This document shows positions 7,973 to 16,200 of a stretch of DNA of 64,000 bases, piece by piece. Under the pieces are notes generated by a model, which saw only the letters and a list, made by a program, of their open reading frames with translations, did no database searches and was not told the DNA's origin. Origin of the DNA: Paraburkholderia flava (GTDB lineage Bacteria; Pseudomonadota; Gammaproteobacteria; Burkholderiales; Burkholderiaceae); contig NZ_SMRO01000001.1 of assembly GCF_004359985.1 (NCBI RefSeq), positions 1,717,100 to 1,781,099 of the forward strand. The letters run 5' to 3'. Position numbers and translations under genes: made by a program. Position 1 is the first letter of the stretch. Each line of letters opens with the position of its first letter.

Positions 7973-8686
7973 TTATGCGGCGGCCGTGCCCGGATCGTCC
8001 TGACCGACCGGCTCGAGGCGATACCCGTAGCCGTAAATCGGCGTCAGGCGATAGCCGCTTTCAGGGCGCAGCCCAAGCTTCGTACGAACCATTGCGATGT
8101 GCGTGTCGAGCGTGCGCGACGGGATGTCGGCGGTCTGCTTCCACACGGCGTCGAGGATGTGCGCGCGCGACAGCGGCCGGCTCAAATGCTGGAACAGCAG
8201 CAGCGCGAGGTCGAATTCCTTTTGCGTGACGTTGACCGGCTGGCCATCCACCGTGACCTGCTTCTGCTTGAGATCGAATTCGATGTTACCGAAGGTTTCT
8301 TTCGTCGCCGCGGGATTCAGTTGATACGAACGCCGCAGCAGCGACGCGACACGTGCGCTCAACACGTTGGCGGAGACCGGCTTCACGACGTAGTCGTCGG
8401 CGCCGGCGTTGAGCATCGTGACGATGTCCGACTCGCGCGCGCGGCTGCTGACGAACAGCACCGGCAACCGTTCGGACAGATTCTGGCGGACCCACTGCAG
8501 CACCGCTTCGCCCGACAGATCGGGAACGTTCCAGTCCAGCACCAGCAGATCGAAACTCTCGCGCCTGAGCTGACGCAGCAGCGCCTGTCCTTGTTCGAAG
8601 GTGTGACACGTGTGGCCCGCAGCGGTCAGCGTGTCTCGCGTGAGGGCTGCCAGTTCCGCGTCGTCGTCAAGTATTGCGATTCTCAT
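7973..8686 (-). CDS. OmpR/PhoB-family response regulator
   Basis: A 237-residue two-domain regulator. The receiver (about 1-118) has the acidic pocket Asp7-Asp8-Asp9, phosphoacceptor Asp51 (Leu-Asp-Trp-Asn-Val-Pro-Asp), Ser at the conserved Thr/Ser position, and Lys in Val-Val-Lys-Pro. The C-terminal winged helix (about 130-228) ends with Ile-Tyr-Gly-Tyr-Gly-Tyr-Arg-Leu. The start at 8686 places the receiver strand at once; upstream ATGs in the same frame would overlap the EAL gene. It lies downstream of the EAL gene on the same strand. It closely matches the regulator at 28973, with which it brackets the adhesin locus. No histidine kinase is nearby. Confidence 0.92.
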   Translation of the reverse strand: MRIAILDDDAELAALTRDTLTAAGHTCHTFEQGQALLRQLRRESFDLLVLDWNVPDLSGEAVLQWVRQNLSERLPVLFVSSRARESDIVTMLNAGADDYVVKPVSANVLSARVASLLRRSYQLNPAATKETFGNIEFDLKQKQVTVDGQPVNVTQKEFDLALLLFQHLSRPLSRAHILDAVWKQTADIPSRTLDTHIAMVRTKLGLRPESGYRLTPIYGYGYRLEPVGQDDPGTAAA

Positions 8687-8790
8687 TCGTGCGCCCGGTA
8701 CGTGGTCTTTGACGGGAAGTCTATGGTATTTCCGGCGGCTGTCTACCCCATTCGATCGAGGGGCGCTGCCAGAAGGACGATGAAACGCGC

Positions 8791-9627
8791 TCAGTTCAGC
8801 GCGATCGCGGCGGCGAATTTCGTTTGCGGCCGCGCGATGTGATAGCCCTGCGCGTGGACTTCGGCGCGCCGGCTCAGCCAGCGCAATTGCGCTTCGGTCT
8901 CGACGCCTTCGATGACGACCTTGATCTCGAGCTTGTCGAGCATGTCGAGCACGCACGACATCACGGTGCACGCGCGATGGGACGTCGGAACCTTCGCGAG
9001 AAATTCGCGCGCGAGCTTGATCGTGTCGATCTGCGCGGAGCTCAGAACCGCAAGCGATGCATAGCCCGAACCGAAACCGTCGATTGCGATGCGCACGCCG
9101 AGCTCGCGCAGCGAGCGCGTGATCTCTCCGATGCAGAGCAGCTTCGACGCATCCGCGGTCTCGACCAGTTCGAGTTCGATCAACGACGGATCGATGCCGT
9201 AGTGTTCAGTGAGCGACTGGATGGTGGGACACAGGTCTTCGTCGAGAAGCTGTGACGGGTGAATGTTGACCGACACGCGCGGCAGCGGATGACCCGCGTC
9301 CTGAATCGTGCGCAACTGCTGGCATGCCGATTCGAGGACGAAGCGGCTGGCGGCGCGTGCGGTACGCGGATCGTCGAGTGCCTGAATGAAGCTGCCCGGC
9401 AGCAGCAGGCCATAGTCGGGATGTTGCCAGCGAAGGAGGCACTCGACGCCGGACAGCCGTGAAGTCTGCGCGTGAATGACGGGCTGGAATGCGACGCGGA
9501 ACTCGCCGTCCTGCAGGCCTCGACGAACGCGTGCGGCCAGCGCCCGATCGTTTTGCCGACGGGGTTCCCCGACGTTCATCGCGGCCCCCCGGCCGACGAT
9601 GCTCAACGCACTACCGATGTTCTTCAC
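8791..9627 (-). CDS. EAL-domain protein with a degenerate active site
   Basis: A 278-residue single EAL domain; GTG start at 9627 with AAAGGA seven bases upstream. The EAL signature region reads Val-Glu62-Cys-Leu-Leu-Arg-Trp, and Asn121, Glu156, Lys204 and Glu240 are kept. The metal-binding DDFGTGY motif is Asp183-Gly184-Phe-Gly-Ser-Gly-Tyr, losing the second Asp, and the Lys-Ile-Asp motif is Lys204-Leu-Ala206, losing its Asp. Those residues hold catalytic metals in active c-di-GMP phosphodiesterases, so this is probably a c-di-GMP-binding or protein-interacting regulator, not an enzyme (inference). There is no sensor, GGDEF or membrane domain. It sits 105 bases before the response regulator gene and faces away from the adhesin gene. 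Confidence 0.9.
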   Translation of the reverse strand: MKNIGSALSIVGRGAAMNVGEPRRQNDRALAARVRRGLQDGEFRVAFQPVIHAQTSRLSGVECLLRWQHPDYGLLLPGSFIQALDDPRTARAASRFVLESACQQLRTIQDAGHPLPRVSVNIHPSQLLDEDLCPTIQSLTEHYGIDPSLIELELVETADASKLLCIGEITRSLRELGVRIAIDGFGSGYASLAVLSSAQIDTIKLAREFLAKVPTSHRACTVMSCVLDMLDKLEIKVVIEGVETEAQLRWLSRRAEVHAQGYHIARPQTKFAAAIALN

Positions 9628-10246
9628 GTTGCGTTCCTTTGAGCCTTTCGCCGCTGCCGGACGACTGCGCTGCGTGACCGGAGCGCGTCGCGCGCGCTAC
9701 TTACCAGCTAACACCATAACGCCGTTTTTTGGTGCCGATGTTTAAGGAAGGTCAAACGGCGACATCTTTTCCCATAGCTCGGGATTGTTTGCGTGGCGCC
9801 ATGCCGACACACGGAAATTTCTTCGGGTTTCTCCCTGGATTTTCATGAACTAAATGGTACGTCCGTCGAGACAATTCATTTTAAATATCCAGTTTTTATA
9901 TTTTTAATCGCGCAGAATAAACGTGAGACGTTTGCTGACATAGATTTACTTATATGGTCTGCAGATTTTTTAAAGCCTTATTGTGTAGACGAATCCTGTA
10001 GAGTGATATTGGCACTCCGCCCCTCTGGAAGGGCGTCAGAGGGCGGTGTGCTGTCTCGTTTAACAGTTCTTTGCATTCCGCATAGGTTTATCTTTCACTG
10101 TTTGACAATTTGAAAAAATGTGACTCGTTACAATTCGCGAACTTTAATCGAAGTGCATGGCTTTTTGCTTTTTTTGAAAAGAACGTTTCTAGCGGACGTT
10201 TAAAAAATGGCCGTCACGCGAAAGTCCTGTCGGAGGGGCGATTCAA
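9628..10246. other. AT-rich intergenic leader upstream of the adhesin gene
   Basis: About 620 bases, clearly richer in A and T than the surrounding coding DNA from roughly 9,700 on. It separates the divergent EAL gene and the adhesin gene. Poly-A/T tracts are frequent (for example near 9,855-9,910 and 10,145-10,180), and a TTGACA hexamer lies near 10,101. No properly spaced -10 or sigma-54 element could be assigned. A 106-codon open frame at 9793-10113 lacks a ribosome-binding site and a family pattern and is not called. The composition suggests a nucleoid-protein-silenced regulatory region. Confidence 0.6.
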
Positions 10247-13200
10247 ATGAACAAGACATACAGAACAATCTGGAACGAAGCATTGGGCGCATGGGTCGCC
10301 GCTTCGGAAATCGACTCCGCACGGGGCAAGCCGAACCGGTCGGCAGTGACCGGCGCGACGGGTGCACGCACCCAGGCGATCGCGATCGATACGGACGCGC
10401 GCTTCGCGCTGAGCCGGCCGCTGATTGCGATGGGCGTTTTGCTGGCGATGCTGTTTGCGGCGAAGCCCGCGCATGCTGGCTACGGCATCTTCATCAACGA
10501 CGGTACCGACAACGGCTGTACCTGGACGTACGACACCACCGGCGTTTCAGCAATCGGCAACTACAACAATACCGGGGCTCCGACCAGCAGCAACTCCGCA
10601 CCGCTCGGCGGTTTGGGTGGGCTCACGCCGACTCCGACCAACGCGCAGCTGGGTGGAACTGCCGCCACGCAGTGCGTGACGACCGACAAGTCCACACAGA
10701 CCAACCGGGCGCTGTTCTACGGTCCGTCGAGCGGCGTCGGCTCGAATTCGCTGACGCTCGGCGGCGAGTTGTACGTTAACAGCGGCAATCTCGGCCTCGG
10801 CGGCGGCAGCACTGTCGGCACGGGCGCGATGCGCCTCGGTAGCGCCGCCACACTTAGCACGAGCACCTCCGGCAACTTCTCGATCGCGATCGGCGGCGCG
10901 ACGGCCGCGACCGTCGCGAGCAGCACCAATGCGCTCGCAATCGGCTCGGCGTCGACGGCGAGCGGCAGCAGCGCTGTCGCGCTCGGTACGACGGCGACGT
11001 CGTCGGGTGCGGGCGCTGTGGCGCTCGGCGTTTCGTCGACGAGCGCGGCTCCGAACGCGATTGCCGTCGGCAATGCGGCCAGCGTCGTGGCGGCTGCGAC
11101 GTCGGGTATTGCGCTCGGCAGCGGCGCGGTGGTCAACGGTGCATTCGGTATTGCGCAGGGCTCCGGCGTGACGAGCGGTGCGACCGGCCAGAACGTCGCG
11201 ATCGGCTCGGGCGGCACGACGGCCAACAGCGGCACGGCGGCTGGCGGAGCCGTGGCGCTCGGGCGTGGCCAGTCGGCCACGGGCGACGGCGCGGTGACTA
11301 TCGGCAATGCGGACAGTGCATTCGGCGATGGTTCGATCGCGCTGGGCAACAATTCCTCCGCGTCGGGTTCTATCACCACTACTAACGCTGGCGTCGTCAC
11401 TCCTGGCACCAGCGCCATTGCGCTGGGCAACAGTGCCACCGCGTCGGCTCAGGGCGCCGTCGCGCTGGGCAATGCCGCGAACGCTGCGCAGGGCTCGACG
11501 GCGATCGGCCAGGGCGCGACCGCTTCGGTCGTTGCGTCCGTTGCAATGGGTGTCAGCGCCTTTGCGGGTCAGCAGGCCGTCGCCATCGGTAACGTGGCCC
11601 AGGCCACCGGCCAGTCGTCCGTGGCGCTCGGCGACAGGGCTACTGCTACGAACACGCAGGCTCTGGCGATCGGCACAGGCGCGGTCGCGTCGGGAGACCG
11701 GAGTATTGCGCTGGGTACGCTTGCCGTGGCCAGTGGCTCCCGCGGCGTGGCGATCGGCTACCAGTCGACCGCGCAGTACGCCAACTCGGTGGCGATCGGC
11801 ATGGGTAGCGTGACGGGCGCAGCCGCGCCGACCGGCACCGGCTACATCACGAACCAGGCTGCACCGACGTCGGAGGTTTCGATCGGCGGCGGCACGGCGG
11901 CGACGAACCGTCGCCTCACGAACGTGGCGGACGGCTCCGCTCAAACCGACGCAGTGACCGTTGCGCAGCTGAGCACGAGCAACGTCAGCCTTTCCACCGG
12001 TATTACTTCGCTGTCGACGTCGACCTCCACGGCCGTTACGTCGTTGTCGACCGGACTGAGCACGACTAACAGCAACGTGAGTAGTCTTTCGACGGGCCTG
12101 AGCACGACGAATAACAATGTGACGAGCCTGTCGACCTCTACGTCGACGGGGCTTAGTACCGCGGTTAGCCGGGAAGCGAGCCTGTCCACCGGGCTGAGCA
12201 CGACGAACAGCAATGTGACGAGTCTTTCGAGCTCGACATCGACGGGCATCAGTTCGCTGTCGACGGGTTTGAGTACGACGGGTAGCAGCGTGACCAGCCT
12301 GTCGACCGGGCTGAGTACGACCAATAGTAATGTGACGAGCTTGTCGAGTTCTGCGTCGACGGGTATTAGTTCGCTGTCGACAGGATTGAGCACGGCGGGT
12401 AGCAGTGTGTCGAGCCTGTCGACTGGCATCAGCTCGCTGTCGACCTCGACCTCGACGGGTATCAGCAGTCTGTCGACGGGATTGAGCACGACGGGCAGCA
12501 GCGTGACGAGCCTGTCGACCTCCACGTCGACGGGGCTCAGCACCGCGGTTAGCCGGGAGACGAGTCTGTCGACCGGCCTGAGCACGACCAATAGCAATGT
12601 GACCAGCCTGTCGAGTTCGGCTTCGACAGGTATCAGCTCGTTGTCCACGTCGACCTCGACTGGAGTCAGCAGTCTGTCGACGGGGTTGAGCACGACGAAC
12701 AGCAACGTCGGCAGCCTCTCGACCGGACTCAGCACAACCAACAGCAACGTGACGAGCCTGTCGAGTTCCACGTCGACGGGGATCAGTTCGTTGTCCACGT
12801 CGACCTCGACTGGAGTCAGCAGTCTGTCGACGGGGTTGAGCACGACGAACAGCAATGTCGGCAGTCTGTCGACCGGACTCAGCACGACCAACAGCAACGT
12901 GACGAGCTTGTCGAGTTCCACATCGACGGGGATCAGCTCACTGTCTACGTCGACCTCGACTGGAGTCAGCAGTTTGTCGACGGGGTTGAGCACGACGAAC
13001 AGCAATGTCGGCAGTCTGTCGACCGGTTTGAGCACGACCAACAGCAACGTGACGAGCCTGTCGAGCTCCACATCGACGGGCATCAGCTCGCTGTCTACGT
13101 CGACCTCGACTGGCGTTAGCAGTCTGTCGACGGGGTTGAGCACGACGAACAGCAACGTCGGTAGCCTCTCGACTGGACTCAGCACGACCAACAGTAATGT

Positions 13201-16200
13201 GACGAGCCTGTCGAGCTCTACATCGACGGGCATCAGCAGCCTGTCGACTGGCCTGAGCACGACGAACAGCAACGTCGGAAGCCTCTCGACCGGACTCAGC
13301 ACGACCAACAGTAATGTGACGAGCCTGTCGAGCTCCACGTCGACCGGCATCAGCTCGCTGTCGACGTCGACTTCGACGGGTATCAGCGGCCTGTCCACTG
13401 GCCTGAGTACGACCAACAGCAACGTCGGCAGTTTGTCGACCGGACTGAGCACCACAAATAGCAACGTGACGAGCCTGTCGAGTTCCGCATCGACGGGGAT
13501 CACCTCGCTGTCGACCGGCCTGAGCACGACCGGCAGCAACGTATCGAGTCTGTCGACGGTGGTATCGGCCACACGCACGCACTACTACAGCGTGAACGAT
13601 AACGGCACGCAGCAAGGCAACTACAACAACGACGGTGCGACCGGCGTGAACGCCCTCGCGATGGGCACGAACGCGAGCGCGGCGGGTGCCAGCAGCGTGG
13701 CTGCGGGCAACGCAGCGAATGCGAGCGCGCAGAATGCGGTCGCGATCGGCAACGGCGCGGCCGCTGGCGATGCCAACAGCGTGGCACTGGGCAGCAACTC
13801 GAAGACCGCACCGTCGAACCCGACGGCGACGGGCACGATCGGTGGCCAGACGTACAACTACGCAGGCTCGAGCCCGACGGGCGTTGTATCGGTGGGCGAT
13901 GTGGGCGCCGAACGGCAGGTGACGAACGTGGCCGCAGGCCGCGTCACGAGCACGAGCACTGATGCGGTCAACGGCTCGCAGCTGTTCGCGACGAATACGG
14001 CGGTCAATTCGCTGTCGACGGGGGTTGGTGATCTGTCGACCGGCATCAGCTCACTGTCGACTGGGTTGAGCACGACGAACAGCAACGTGACGAGTCTGTC
14101 GAGTTCGACGTCGACGGGTATTAACTCACTGTCGACTGGGTTGAGCACGACGAACAGCAACGTCACGAGTCTGTCGAGCTCCACTTCGACGGGCATCAGC
14201 TCGCTGTCGACTGGGTTGAGCACGACGAACAGCAACGTGACGAGTCTGTCGAGTTCGACGTCGACGGGGATCAGCTCGCTGTCGACTGGGCTGAGCACGA
14301 CGAACAGCAACGTGACGAGTCTGTCGAGTTCGACGTCGACCGGCATCAGCTCGTTGTCGACGGGGGTGACTTCGCTGTCGACGTCTACCTCGACCGGCAT
14401 CAGCAGCCTGTCGACTGGCTTGAGCACGACGAATAGCAACGTCACGAGCCTGTCGAGCTCCACTTCCACGGGTATCAGCTCGCTGTCGACAGGTGTGACT
14501 TCGTTGTCCACATCGACTTCGACGGGTATCAGCAGCTTGTCGACTGGCCTGAGCACGACGAACAGCAATGTGGCTAGCCTTTCGAGTTCCACGTCGACGG
14601 GCGTCAGCTCGCTGTCGACGGGTGTGAGCTCACTGTCCACATCGACCTCGACGGGTATCAGCAGTCTGTCGACCGGACTGAGCACGACCAACAGCAATGT
14701 GACGAGTCTGTCGAGCTCCACGTCGACCGGCATCAGCTCGCTGTCGACTGGCGTGACTTCGCTGTCCACATCGACCTCGACCGGCATCAGCAGTCTGTCG
14801 ACCGGACTGAGCACGACCAACAGCAATGTGACGAGCCTGTCGAGCTCCACGTCGACCGGCATCAGCTCGTTGTCGACTGGTGTGACTTCGCTGTCCACGT
14901 CGACTTCCACTGGCATCAGCAGTCTGTCGACTGGTCTGAGCACGACCAACAGCAATGTGACGAGTCTGTCGAGCTCCACATCGACCGGCATCAGCTCGTT
15001 GTCGACTGGTGTGACTTCGCTGTCGACGTCGACTTCCACTGGTATCAGTAGCCTTTCGACGGGCTTGAGTACGACGAACAGCAACGTCACGAGTCTGTCG
15101 ACCGGACTGAGCACGACCAACAGCAACGTGACGAGTCTGTCGAGTTCCACGTCAACGGGTATCAGCTCGTTGTCGACGGGCGTGACTTCGCTGTCCACGT
15201 CGACCTCGACTGGTATCAGCAGCCTGTCGACCGGTCTGAGCACTACCAACAGCAATGTGACGAGTCTGTCGAGCTCCACATCGACCGGCATCAGCTCGCT
15301 GTCGACGTCGACCTCGACTGGCATCAACAGCCTGTCGACTGGCCTCAGCACGACTAACAGCAACGTCACGAGTCTCTCCAGCTCGACCTCCACGGGTATC
15401 AGCTCGTTGTCGACGGGCGTGACTTCGCTGTCCACGTCGACCTCGACTGGTATCAGCAGCCTGTCGACTGGCTTGAGCACAACCAACAGCAACGTGACGA
15501 GCTTGTCGAGCTCCACGTCCACCGGAATCAGCTCGCTGTCGACGTCGACCTCGACTGGCATCAACAGCCTCTCGACCGGCCTGAGCACGACGAACAGTAA
15601 CGTCACGAGCCTGTCGAGCTCTACGTCGACTGGCATCAGCTCGTTGTCGACGGGTGTGACTTCGTTGTCCACCTCGACGTCGACGGGTATCAGTAGCCTG
15701 TCGACCGGCTTGAGCACAACGAACAGCAACGTCACGAGCCTGTCGAGCTCCACCTCGACCGGCATCAGCTCGTTGTCCACGTCGACGTCGACTGGCATCA
15801 CTAGCCTGTCCACCGGTCTGAGCACGACGAACAGCAACGTCACGAGTCTGTCGAGCTCCACCTCGACGGGTATCAGCTCGCTGTCCACGTCGACCTCGAC
15901 TGGTATCAACAGCCTGTCCACCGGTCTGAGCACGACGAACAGCAACGTCACGAGTCTGTCGAGCTCCACCTCGACGGGTATCAGCTCGCTGTCCACGTCG
16001 ACCTCGACTGGTATCAACAGCCTGTCCACCGGTCTGAGCACGACGAACAGCAACGTGACGAGCCTGTCGAGCTCCACGTCGACGGGTATCAGCTCGCTGT
16101 CCACGTCGACCTCGACTGGCATCAACAGTCTGTCGACTGGCCTGAGCACAACGAACAGCAACGTGACGAGCCTGTCGAGCTCCACGTCGACGGGTATCAG

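Noticed and set aside
9793-10113. 106-codon open frame in the adhesin leader
   Set aside because: No Shine-Dalgarno sequence, unlike protein composition, and it lies in AT-rich regulatory DNA.
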